From Megalobrama amblycephala (taxonomy: Eukaryota; Chordata; Actinopteri; Cypriniformes; Xenocyprididae): DNA of 64,000 nucleotides. The DNA lies in NCBI RefSeq assembly GCF_018812025.1, contig NC_063061.1:32738166-32802165 (forward strand), in the 5' to 3' direction. Positions 11,613 to 21,682 of this stretch are shown one piece after another (position 1 is the stretch's first letter; every line of letters starts with the position of its first letter). Both the position numbers and the translations under genes were made by a program. The notes beneath the pieces are model-generated. The model saw only the letters and a list, made by a program, of their open reading frames with translations. It did not search any database and was not told the DNA's origin.

Positions 11613-12687
11613 TGTACATATATGTACACATAATATAGGAAAACGGCCAATTTTATATATGTCACATATATTAAAAACCTATATCAAACCTATATTGAAA
11701 CATATATGTTTATATAGGTTTTTTCCATGTGGGACCAATTTCACGTGTTCGTGTAGCGGTGTGTTTTCTGCGTTGTGTCGTAATCAAAGACAGACTGCGA
11801 AAAATCTTGCCATCAGGTCCTCACTTTATTCTGTATAACACAAATGGCAATATATGAGGACTTGTGCAGCATACAAACAGCATGCGGCAGCAACGCACAA
11901 CGCTGAGAAAGAGAGATATTAAAAGTAACTTAAGTAAAGAAAAATAATCAACGAAACATCTGAATGTACATCACAGAGGGGTTTTGGATTACAATCATAC
12001 AAATATATCATGTGAATTCAGCTGTTACATGAAACATGGCCTTAATTGAATCACCGCAAAAACTTTGTGCGACCTACCGCTGTGATGTCTCATGCAGACT
12101 GGGAAGCAGCAAAGTGCGTCAACACCCTAAGTCAGCATGGCGGCAGGAAACCCCAAATATGGTCATGGCAAGTGGAATCACAAAATAATTGTCTAAATAC
12201 ATAACTGCTACATTCGCACATACATAAGTTCTTGCATAATTTTTTTCGTTAATTCTTAGTTTTTGCCTTGATAATAGAAAATATGAGCTAGGCATCATGT
12301 ATGACAGTCAAAAATGAGATATGAGCTACAAAATGACCAGATCCTGCCATTAGCTATATAGAAGACATATCTTGTATGTATAGGGCTTATATGTGGATAT
12401 GAAGAAGCAATACAGGAGACCTATATTTCCTGTATATGCACATATATGCACCTCAATTTTGCCTATATGTGGCATATATACACATATATGCAGTATATAT
12501 GCGCATATATGCAGCATATATATAGCATATGTTCAGCATATATATAGCATATATGCAGTATATATGCGCATATATGCAGCATATATATTATCATATATGT
12601 GCATATATGCAGCATATATGTACATATACACTGCATATAGGTTTCATATATGCGCATATATCCACATATAGGTTCTTTCCATGTGGG
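11397..12687 (-). mobile_element. hairpin-rich transposable element with CCCACATGG ends, copy 2, inverted
   Basis: This is the reverse complement of 7625-8942: here the fold-back comes first (11397-11733), then the unique core (11734-12365), then the CATATATGC arrays ending GGTTCTTTCCATGTGGG. It is flanked by AG on both sides (11395-11396 and 12688-12689), again a 2-bp target duplication. The unique core looks almost identical to copy 1; differences are mainly lost array units near 12520-12560. High similarity implies recent mobility. Confidence 0.85.
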
Positions 12688-12689
12688 AG

Positions 12690-13599
12690 TTATGGCTCTA
12701 ATTACTGTTTTCTTTTGTCTCTATTATAATTGCTGACTATTCAAGCATATTTAATCCTTCATTTCTTTCATCAAACTTCTCGCTTCACCTTCCTTTTAAA
12801 CTGTATCCAATGCCCTTCATGAAAAAAGAAACATTTCAGTGAGCTTTACATTTCAAAATGGCCATCAATACATGACAATTTTATGAGATTAAAACCAAGT
12901 TTTTGCTCCAATCTTACTACTAATATCCAACATATCACAAGTCGAGTGTTTTAAATAACTTTCTGTGATGTGATGGCTTCGGATCAAAACATCAGAACAA
13001 AAATAAATTATTTTAAAATAACAGATAAAGATAATAAACGGCTGACTTTTCCATTTGTTGACATGACATGGTTATATTCAGATGGTAAATATCATATATA
13101 TTAAGTTGGGTTTCCACCTTAATCATCTTATTTATAATCATTAATTATTATTTTAATCTATTGACAGACTAGCTACGAATGAACATTTATAATCTTATAA
13201 AATAGCATGCTGTTTTGACCTCTAGATTTAGTCAAATAAACTATAGCTAACGATCATGTTAGCTTACTTTTTTGAAGTGCTGAATGAAGGTTGTGATGGT
13301 CATGATCTTCCTTTCCAGTTGGTATGCATACAGCAAATCTCCTTTTATAAATATCGTCAGTTTCAAAGTGTTTATATCCTAAAGAAACAATCTAGTGATA
13401 TTTTTTTCTACCCTCTGTATTTGGCGTGCTTGCTGCGCTGTATGTTTTGTCTGTGCTTGTGCACTCTGATCACTGGTGTCTGTGATTCTGTAGTGTATAT
13501 TCTGTTTATCAGTTAATGCAATTAATATTTATATAAAAGTAATTTAATTACTTTAGTTGTTATAAAGTCATTCTCGAGTCACACAGTCAGGGGCATAGT
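12690..13599. other. intergenic, no gene seen
   Basis: No family-supported coding sequence. A frame at 13256-13516 has no recognisable domain and sits in ordinary AT-rich DNA. Confidence 0.45.
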
Positions 13600-13603
13600 T
13601 TGT

Positions 13604-13634
13604 GGGGGGATGGGGGGGATGGGGGGGGGGGGGG
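13604..13634. repeat. G-rich tract, possible quadruplex
   Basis: Runs of 6, 7 and about 15 G separated by AT, followed closely by C-runs (AACCCCCCCAA) that could pair with them. Confidence 0.7.
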
Positions 13635-13835
13635 TAACCCCCCCAATATTCAATATTCAAATCCATCAGTTACAACCCCCCCAATACAATACAACCATAC
13701 CAACGTTCAACCCCCCAAAGTTGAAACCAAATCTATGCCCTTGTACACAGTTCAAGTCAAGTCGTGAGTCATTGGATCTCAAGTCAAAGTCAAGTCAAGT
13801 CATTTTGTTCGTTTATTCAAGCAAGTCACGAGTTC

Positions 13836-14685
13836 TTAAAGGATTAGTCCACTTTCAAATAAAATTTTCCTGATAATTTACTCTCCCCCATGTCATCCAA
13901 GATGTTCACGTCTTTCTTTCTTCAGTCGAAAAGAAATTAAGGTTTTGTATGAAAACATTCCAGGATTATTCTCCTTATAGTGGACTTCAGTGGCCTCCAG
14001 ATGGATGAAGGTCAAAATTACAGTATCAGTGCAGCTTCAAAGAGCTTTAAACGATACTAGATGAGGAATAAGGGTCTTATCTAGCGAAATGATCTGTCAT
14101 TTAAAAAAACAACAAAAAAAAAACCAACTGTATATGCTTTATAAACACAAATGATCGCCTTTTCACGTGCTTCCGTTTTCCGTATATTCTTCAAAAAGCT
14201 TACGCTGCTACGAAGACACCTGCTACTGCCTTCCCTATTCTACTTACAGTAAAAACAGAACTGGCGCTGCGTTCATTCCGTAAGTAGAAAAGGGAAGGCG
14301 TAGAACATACAGTGTAAGCTTTTTGAAGAATACAGAAGAGCGGTTTTGGCGAAAGCACATACAAGGCGATCATGTGTCTATATAAAGCATACATTTACAT
14401 TTTTTTTTTTGAAAATGGCTGATGGTTTCTCTAGATAAGACCCTTATTCTTTGTCTAGTATCGTTCAAAGCCCTTTGAAGCTGCAATGAAACTGTAATTT
14501 TGACCTTCATCCGTTTGGAGGCCATTGAAGTCCACTATAAGGAGAATAATCCTGGAATGTTTTCATCAAAAACCTTAATTTCTTTTAGACTGAAGAAAGA
14601 AGGACATGGACATCTTGGATGACATGGGGGTGAGTAAATTATCAGGAAATTTTTATTTGAAAGTGAACTCATCCTTTAAGAACTC
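13836..14685. mobile_element. long fold-back MITE (AAAGGATTAGTYCACTTTCAAAT ends)
   Basis: The arms of about 280 nt (13836-14105 and 14405-14685) are imperfect reverse complements, and a second smaller inverted repeat sits in the centre (about 14170-14345). A relative is at 46040-46912. The inverted symmetry extends past the ends (CACGAGTTCTT / AAGAACTCGTG), so the true termini are uncertain. Non-coding. Confidence 0.75.
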
Positions 14686-14689
14686 GTGA

Positions 14690-15745
14690 CTCGTGACTAT
14701 GTTATATCTGAAAATGATTTAAAGTAGGCATATCCACAAGTTTCCTACGCCCCATGAGGCCTTGCGTCAAACGTGGGAGTGTCTTCCGGTTCAAAGTAAA
14801 CAAGCTGGACGTGACACTCATTCATTTAACAGTTGACAGTCATTCAAGATTTAACGATCCAAACTTGCGAACGTTTGTTTTTTACTTAAAGATTTAAGAT
14901 TCCAGCATCAATATTTGAACAAAAAATGTTACAGTAATAGTAATTTATTAATTTATGTCAGGAGTGCACATCAATCATGCTACATCTAACTGATATTTAT
15001 ATTGACATAAAAAGAAAACACCTTTCTATTGATTTTCCTCTAAATTATGCGACGATTGGAATCTGAGGATGTTTGCGCGATCTCTCCGTCTATCTATCCT
15101 GATCCTTTCAGCCAGAGCAACAGAGGGAGCTCATGAGAAGACAACAGGAGTTATGAGTTATACGAGTTAACCGGAGTGTGTGAATCTGAGATATGCATTT
15201 GTCAGGATTCAATCAACAGGCACAGGGAAGAGACAGATAAAACATTAAACCAAATAAATACAAGATTATGATCATATAAGAATTGTCTTCGTTCCTCAAG
15301 CAGTCTCTGATATTTTCCATAAATGTGTGTATTTATTATCGCAATGGTTAACATAAGCCTTTAGCATCTCATGACTGTGGAAATACGGTGACAGGTGAAG
15401 AACAGACAGCGGGTTGTTCATGTATTGCAGGGTCAGGATGCTCTTGTCATGCTGCAGCACTTTTGTGGAAGGTCAATAAAATAAAGGGCAATTAAGGGCA
15501 CGAAAACTGTTTATTGTATTGTGATATTATTAACTAATAAATGTCCCTGAGCGCCATAATCTCTCATAAAGATTTGCAACTTTACAAAGTAAACAATGAT
15601 CCAAAAAACACTTAGCCTCTTCGCTAATTAGCACACAAAATACCATTGGTATGCTACTTCCAATGCCTCACCGGAAGTTGTACCCACGTTCTCTTTACAG
15701 TAGCGCCCATAGACTGTAAGGTAGCGCCCCGCTGAAACAGGTGGA
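14690..15745. other. intergenic, no gene seen
   Basis: Nothing recognised apart from ordinary AT-rich sequence and scattered short repeats. Confidence 0.45.
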
Positions 15746-15751
15746 TAGAGC

Positions 15752-16415
15752 ATAGACAGTAAAAGAAATGGACACAGCGACCCCATTGGAACTCAATTGA
15801 GACAAGTGAAGCCCATTTTTAGCGATTTTTAGCACTTCCGTTTCTGACGCGCAGACTCAAACTAAGCTTGATGACGTCAGCAACCTGTCTGACAGATGTA
15901 AATCTTCTAGTAGCTGTGCGTGCAAACTGCCATTGTTAATCTTGCAGAGACGGCGAGCTTGAGCGGGTAGTTCTTTGGCGTGAGTGAGCAGGAGTAAGTA
16001 TTCTGATTAATTATTTTGTATAGTATTTTAAAATGTAACGCCAGTACGCCATATTAAGTTAATGCATACTATTGCCTGCGAGCTTCTCCTCCTGTCTGTA
16101 CGGTAATTTCTCTACTGTGCGACAGAGAGTCGAGTGGTTATGACGCAATCGTTAGCCTATTTTTACAAAAACTGTTTCTACGGGGCCATAATGTAACATA
16201 GAAGGTAATGGAGCCCTTTATACATTGTCGTGTATCTTTAGAAATAAATAATGGACAAATGGAGTCTTTAAACGCCTCAGATGTAAAGTTATTCGCTGTC
16301 AAAGTGACGCCAAAATGAATGGGAGTCAATGGGATGCTAACGCAAGTGAAGTTCTGCTACAAGATGGCGGCACGCGGCCGACTTCAACTTCCGGTCGACT
16401 TCCTTGGGCACTGGG
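15752..16415 (+). mobile_element. dispersed non-coding fish repeat beginning CATAGACAGTAAAAGAAATGG
   Basis: It starts CATAGACAGTAAAAGAAATG, runs through TGACGTCAGCAACCTGTC, and ends near AAGATGGCGGCACGCGGCCG..CTTCCGG. The form resembles a common multi-copy fish element. No coding content is seen. Confidence 0.5.
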
Positions 16416-16444
16416 ATAGAGTGGTTCAGGTATGACGTCAAAGC

Positions 16445-16985
16445 CCCGCCCCTATGGAATTACTTTTGATCCAAAAATAATGAATGTAAAAAAACTAATA
16501 AAAATATAAATTGAAACTGAATAAAATGTCTTTGAAACTTAAAAAAATAAATCGCAGGCAAAATGTTTGACTTTGTTTTTAATACACTGCATGTTTTGCT
16601 AACAGTTTCTTTTCTTTCTTTCACTGATCTTTACTTACAAAAGCATTTCCAGAGTTTTCATTTATGCTTCTGAAGTTTTCGTTTACGATCCCAGAGTTTT
16701 CGTTCGTCTTTCTGGCACAAATCTCTCGCGGGGACGGGGCCAGCAGTGGTGTGTTCTCATTGGCTACTGAGATTTTGATTGACAGCTTCTATTTGACCTG
16801 GAAGTGAAGACGTCAATGTTGTGTTTACATGTGTGGAGGTGAGTGTCTGTAAGCGGCTTCTTATTTCATTTTAGTGATGTAAAGATAGGCGTCTTTATTA
16901 TTTTATCTGTAGCTGCTGCTTCAATGGTGAGATGATTTCTTAGGCCTAGCACAGACGAATGATATAATCATCATTATCGTCAATC
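16445..16985 (+). repeat. promoter-like module, inverted relative to 28680-29165 and 30900-31382
   Basis: 16445-16985 is the reverse complement of 28680-29165 and of 30900-31382. The module has a CCAAT-box-like ATTGGCTACTGAG, GC-rich CGCGGGGACGGGGCC near 16735-16742, a TTTCGTT repeat, and GTGTGGAGGTGAGTGTCTG, a plausible splice donor. It may be a duplicated promoter and first exon, or a piece of a transposon; the sequence alone does not decide. Confidence 0.55.
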
Positions 16986-17232
16986 ATCGTCGTTATCTGG
17001 ATACTCGCGGTAAGTCAGTATTTTTTACGTTTACAAAATCAATATAAGTAACATTACTTGCGTTTCAAATGGAAAGGTATTTTAGAGCTCATTTAGAGCC
17101 CACTTTATACAGCAGTGTTGTCTTGATTTAACCCAATCATTACAGGATCTGGTTATGGTACTGTAAATACAGCCTTGGATTAGATCATATTTAAAGGGGA
17201 AAAGGTAGCATTTTATAATAATACATATAAAG

Positions 17233-17712
17233 TACTGTGCAAAAGTCTTAGGACACCATTAGATGTTGTTTTAGCAATGGTATAGTGACCATATCATTTT
17301 TTTTCAGACTTCTTATTAGAATATGACCAGGAAATACTTTAAATTTGTAAACATTATTAAAAAACAGAAAAAAAGACTTCTACAGGCTAAAGTGGCAAGT
17401 ATTTAGTGTCCTCTCCTTACACTTGAGTAATAGTGAGAACCTGGCTTTCTCAAACCTAAATGGAATGGAAAATGACTGAAAGGCCAAGATAACTTTCAAA
17501 ATCTGATCAGAAGTTTCTCTTTTGAAAAAAACTGGAAGTCTAGGAGGTCACATTAAATACTGATTTTTGCTTATAGAATCAATTTTGTTCTGATTTTTTT
17601 GTGTGCATATTTCCTGTATTTTCTGTTTGCATTGTAATAAAGACCAAAAAATAAACATGGGTGGTCATTAAAACATTGCTAAAACAACAAAGCTAAGACT
17701 TTTGCACAGTAC
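17233..17712. mobile_element. Tc1/mariner-like non-autonomous element
   Basis: Inverted ends TACTGTGCAAAAGTCTTAG (17233) and CTAAGACTTTTGCACAGTA (to 17711) enclose about 480 bp with no transposase. TA lies at each end, as expected for this superfamily. Confidence 0.7.
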
Positions 17713-18164
17713 TGTATGGCCAAATGCAAAACCTAATACATGAAAGTAATTATGGCTGAAATTATGTATAATTTGTATGAAATAAATATTTTAAGTCTGC
17801 ATAATTTGTTATGTGGGAATTCAAAGCAGTTTGTATTGTTAGATTATAATACATCTGATTTCTTATTTTCCAGGGAGTGGAGTAATTTTTCCATTAACAA
17901 AATTCAAATGCTGACCCAGAGGAGGGAGTGGTAGCCCCAGAGATCCACTGTCCCCATCAGACAAGAATCTTATTTTGTTCAGACACATCACCTTTGACTG
18001 ACTGGGATCTTGATCTTCAGACACCTGATATTATGCAAATATTTTAATTTTTTTGGAGCTCTAGATTAAAACAAGACACAGTTCACAAACACACAAGAGG
18101 TTGTACTTTATTCTTATTAGTCCATACTGATCTTGGATTAGCATACCAACAACATATGAATGTT

Positions 18165-18560
18165 AAAGTGATAGTTCACCCCAAAAAAATTCTCATATAT
18201 TTTATTCACCCTCATGCCGTCCATGATGCATATTACTTTCTTTCTACAGATAAACATGAATTAGTATTTTTAGGAAAATAATACATGTCTTTGAGTCCTA
18301 AAGAGACAGTAATCCATGCGACCCCAGTGGATGAATCAATGTCTTCTGAAGTGAAACAATAGATGAGAAAAATACTAATAATTTAAACTGTTTTAATTAT
18401 TAACAATCGTTTTCAACCAACCATCATACGTGTATGGGTTACAGTCCACTTATGGGCTCACAGAGATGGACTATTTTCTTAAAGATATTTGTGCTTATGT
18501 GGAGAATGAAAGTCATACAGTCAAACCAAAATGTATTCAGACAACATGAACATTTCATTC
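18165..18560. mobile_element. fragment of an AAAGTGATAGTTCACC-type MITE
   Basis: One terminus and subterminal motifs (TTTATTCACCCTCATGCCGTCC) of a common cyprinid repeat are visible; the opposite end is not found before the LTR at 18631. Confidence 0.45.
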
Positions 18561-18630
18561 CATTCATTAATACAGTTTATTCACAATATTTAAAAAAAAT
18601 GGTAATAAAATGAATTTTATGAATTGTACA

Positions 18631-19934
18631 TGTAACTGGTGTGAAAAATTTATTGATTTAATCTGACTTTTGTTTATTTCCTTCTGTATTTGTATTATTT
18701 TTATTTATTTTATTTTTTTTCCCTTCTCTTAAATTGGTTTATAAATGCTTATGTTTTTCTACATTTGTACAAATTGGTATAGTGAACTTCACGAAATTTT
18801 GTTTCGATATTATCATTCACAAGTTATATGAAAATAGCGTTAAAATAGCGGAACTTTTCTTTGGGGATTTGTTGGGGAAGGGAACGTTATCGGTGGAACG
18901 CACCTGCGGGGTTTCCTCTTGCACGGCAAGCGATTGCGTCAGTCTACTTGTGTATGAAGCCGATGACGCATGTGATTTTCGCTTCCCCCGAAAAATATCC
19001 TGGTATGATGATGTTACTTGTTTAAAATGCATATTTGTTGCTGGAAGAATGTGATTGATTTATAGTAACATTTGATTATGTTAGCTATGATGAAAATGTA
19101 TCGTTTAATGTGTTATTTGGTTTAAATGATGTATATCATGACGCTAACTAATTAGCATTGTATGCTTAGTGTGTACCAGAGTGGGAGAAGCTGTCGCCCC
19201 GTTGCTCCACTGATTATTTCTCTTAATTACAGGTATGTTCGATCAATCAGTTCTGTTTCAAAAAGAAAAGAGATTTAGTTGACTGATAATGAATGTATAT
19301 TGTACAGAGAGTGTGTTAATGGGAGAGAGAATCGAATTTAATTGTTTATGCTGTCTGTGACGCACTTTGTGCGGCCTGCACATGGTACGGTGCTGATTAT
19401 ATCCCATGTTTTATTCCATTTTTGATGTTTAATGTGTGAAATATGGGTTTATACATACAAGTGGTATTATAATTGTTTATATGTTATTATAGGAAGTTAT
19501 ATTGTATAAATATTTGAATTAATGCATATGTTAATAATGTAATATAGATATTGTATTTAATATACTATTGTAATATACTAATTATTTTATATTATACACT
19601 ACTGTAATATATTTATTGTAATAGAATAAGAATATTGATCTGATGTATAAGAAAAACAAGATATTTATATATTTATAAGCAGTATAATTGATTTAAATTT
19701 ATATAATTCTTTTCCATTATTGTATAATGTCAGTCTACTTGTGTATGAAGCCGATGACGCATGTGATTTTCGCTTCCCCCGAAAAATATCCTGTGTGTAC
19801 CAGAGTGGGAGAAGCTGTCGCCCCGTTGCTCCACTGATTATTTCTCTTAATTACAGAAGTACAGTGCTGAATCTCAACAAGTGGTTGTGTGGTCCTTGTG
19901 TGAGTGTGAGAGTGACCGGTCCAGACACGCTACA
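18631..19934 (+). mobile_element. 5' LTR of the Ty3/gypsy element
   Basis: This 1304-bp repeat (TGTAACTGG..GCTACA) is duplicated at 26553-27857 with about three differences. TACA flanks the outer side of both LTRs, consistent with a 4-bp target duplication. A TATAAA at 18740-18745 may be the core promoter. An internal block occurs first with intron-like sequence and again without it. Short open frames within the LTR have no family support. Confidence 0.95.
18938..19856 (+). other. unspliced and spliced versions of the same segment inside the LTR
   Basis: Block 1 (18938-19002, 65 nt) is followed by a 167-nt GT..AG interval (19003-19169), block 2 (19170-19232, 63 nt) and a GTATGT donor. At 19729-19856 blocks 1 and 2 recur as one 128-nt unit fused exactly at the donor and acceptor, with no extra base. 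After the second copy AAGTACAGTGCTG follows where the first copy has GTATGT. Confidence 0.9.
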
Positions 19935-19939
19935 TAATT

Positions 19940-19957
19940 TGGTGCCGTGACCCGGAT
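19940..19957 (+). promoter_or_regulatory. primer binding site, tRNA-His-like
   Basis: TGGTGCCGTGACCCGGAT lies 5 nt after the LTR. It is complementary to the 3' end of vertebrate tRNA-His (recalled end ..GAGTCACGGCACCA) with one mismatch. Confidence 0.75.
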
Positions 19958-20285
19958 GCGCCAGATCTGCTGCAGCCGATCGCTGGGGTTTGACAACGCT
20001 GGATCACAACGCTGGATCACAACGCTTCTGCAACTGATGGACGAAGGGTCTTCATCGTTGACGTTCTAGTGGCGGTGTCTGGACATTGAACTGAACTGAG
20101 TAACTGAGCTCTCGTTCCACATTACACACACATCGGACTTTACACTTTGCGCACATTGAACTGTTTTCCACTTTTTTGACTTTTTTTCCCCATTTCTGCT
20201 TGGTTAAGCATACAGTAATTGTGAGGTAGCTTAATTTTTTTTTTTTTCCCCTTGTTTATGCTTTTCACTATCTAAAATTGGCAAT

Positions 20286-21632
20286 ATGGCCGAAGGGGGA
20301 TGGAATGAAGATTTAGTGACGCCACACATTGGCAGGGGGCGTGGGTTGTTTGGGGTATCCGAGCCTGTAGTTGGCAAACCACGTATCTTGGTCTATGATT
20401 CTGCGACTGATCCGACTGTGCTTAATGAGTCGAGTAAACCAAAGTCTTCCACCCCTGCCAATGCTGGTCCTGACAGTGTTACGCAGCAACTGCGTGACCT
20501 TATTGGTGAGCTCGGAAGCCAGATAGGTGACTCCATTGTCACACGTTTGTTAACAAACCAGACTTCAACATCACCTGGTTCCGTTCCATTATTTGAACAG
20601 CAACCCTCTAGCACAATGCCCCTTTCTACGAGCCTTGATCTGTCCAAATTAAACCTCATAGTCAAAGCTGACATTAAAGAACCACAAATGTTCAGAGGGG
20701 ATGGTAGCGACAAATGTTCCATCCTAGAGTGGATTGAACAGATGAATGTGTATTTGTCCAAAAAGGGCTGCAGCAAAGTCGACGGGGTAGAGGAAATACT
20801 GAACCATCTCAGTGGCCGTGCAAAGAGCATTGTCAAGGTTAAACTAAAAAGTAGCCCGGTTGCTGTGCTTAGCCCTGAAGTTGTCTACGAAGTACTGCAG
20901 CGCTATTTCAGTGAGAGTCCTGGCTCGTGCCAGCCGCTAGCCGATTTTTATGCAACCCATCCGAAGCATAACGAGCACCCTATTGACTATTGGGTCAGGT
21001 TGAACGAGGCAGCTGAGCTAGCAGATGCTCACCTACAAAGATGTGGTAGCAAGATGGAAAATATGAGCTCGGAGATAGCAATGATGTTTATCAGGAACTG
21101 TCCCAATCTTGATCTTTCCAATGTCTTCAGGTGTAAGCCCATAAGCAAATGGTCAGCTGAGGAGGTCCAAGAGGCCATCGACGAGCATGAGAGAGACTTT
21201 AAGTCACGAAAGCCTCTTCCATCTGCGCCCAAAGTTGCAGTAAATCAGGTTGTTGTTGCCGAAAAGCCAGTCAGCATGCAGGTAGCAGTGGGAAGCGAAA
21301 GTGTAGGTGTAACCTCTGCTGCGTGTACTGCAAGCCCACACCCTAAAACAAGTGAAGCCGCAGAATTGGGCACTTTAGAGCGTGTACTGAAAATGCTAGA
21401 AAGGGTGTTGGAATGCACAACTCTACCTGTTTCAGAACCAAAGCCTCGTACATCACCGTGGTATCGAGCATCCCCGTGTGCAGTGTGTGGTGACCGATCT
21501 CATTCAACCCGTTCACACTGCATGAGGGAAAGAAGATGCCTTGATTGTTTAGAGTTTGGACATCAGCGTAAACAGTGTCACAGAGTTGTTGGCCAAAGTG
21601 CAGCCCAGACCAGCGACGGTCAGGGAAACTAG
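20286..21632 (+). CDS. gag: Gag of the Ty3/gypsy element
   Basis: A 448-residue open frame, 350 nt after the LTR, beginning MAEGGWNEDLV. The middle (about residues 120-300) has the helical character expected of a gypsy capsid (FRGDGSDKCSILEWIEQM.., DYWVRLNEAAELAD). Near the C-terminus are Cys/His clusters for nucleic-acid binding: CAVCGDRSHSTRSHC (398-412) and CLDCLEFGHQRKQC (418-431), the second fitting CX2CX4HX4C. The frame ends at TAG 21630-21632, immediately after a GGGAAAC slippery sequence, so pol is reached by -1 frameshifting. The role is particle assembly and RNA packaging. Intact, with no internal stops. Confidence 0.92.
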   Translation: MAEGGWNEDLVTPHIGRGRGLFGVSEPVVGKPRILVYDSATDPTVLNESSKPKSSTPANAGPDSVTQQLRDLIGELGSQIGDSIVTRLLTNQTSTSPGSVPLFEQQPSSTMPLSTSLDLSKLNLIVKADIKEPQMFRGDGSDKCSILEWIEQMNVYLSKKGCSKVDGVEEILNHLSGRAKSIVKVKLKSSPVAVLSPEVVYEVLQRYFSESPGSCQPLADFYATHPKHNEHPIDYWVRLNEAAELADAHLQRCGSKMENMSSEIAMMFIRNCPNLDLSNVFRCKPISKWSAEEVQEAIDEHERDFKSRKPLPSAPKVAVNQVVVAEKPVSMQVAVGSESVGVTSAACTASPHPKTSEAAELGTLERVLKMLERVLECTTLPVSEPKPRTSPWYRASPCAVCGDRSHSTRSHCMRERRCLDCLEFGHQRKQCHRVVGQSAAQTSDGQGN

Positions 21633-21682
21633 ACCACTCACACTGGGGAGAGGGCAGTGTGAGTGTTGAGAGTCAGCCTCTC
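21623..21682 (+). promoter_or_regulatory. -1 ribosomal frameshift signal: GGGAAAC plus H-type pseudoknot
   Basis: Slippery GGGAAAC is at 21623-21629 in the correct phase (G GGA AAC), abutting the gag stop. After a 5-nt spacer, CACTCACACTG (21635-21645) pairs with CAGTGTGAGTG (21655-21665). The 9-nt loop contains GAGAGG (21648-21653), which pairs with CCTCTC (21677-21682). This is the classical layout of a frameshift pseudoknot. Confidence 0.88.

Noticed and set aside
13604..13700. CRISPR-like or minisatellite array at the G/C tracts and AAGTCAAGTC repeats
   Set aside because: No regular repeat-spacer pattern; simple low-complexity DNA in a eukaryote.
18734..19054. Open frame in the 5' LTR, repeated in the 3' LTR
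   Set aside because: Different lengths in the two LTRs because of a single-base difference, no domain, and it crosses the proposed splice donor.
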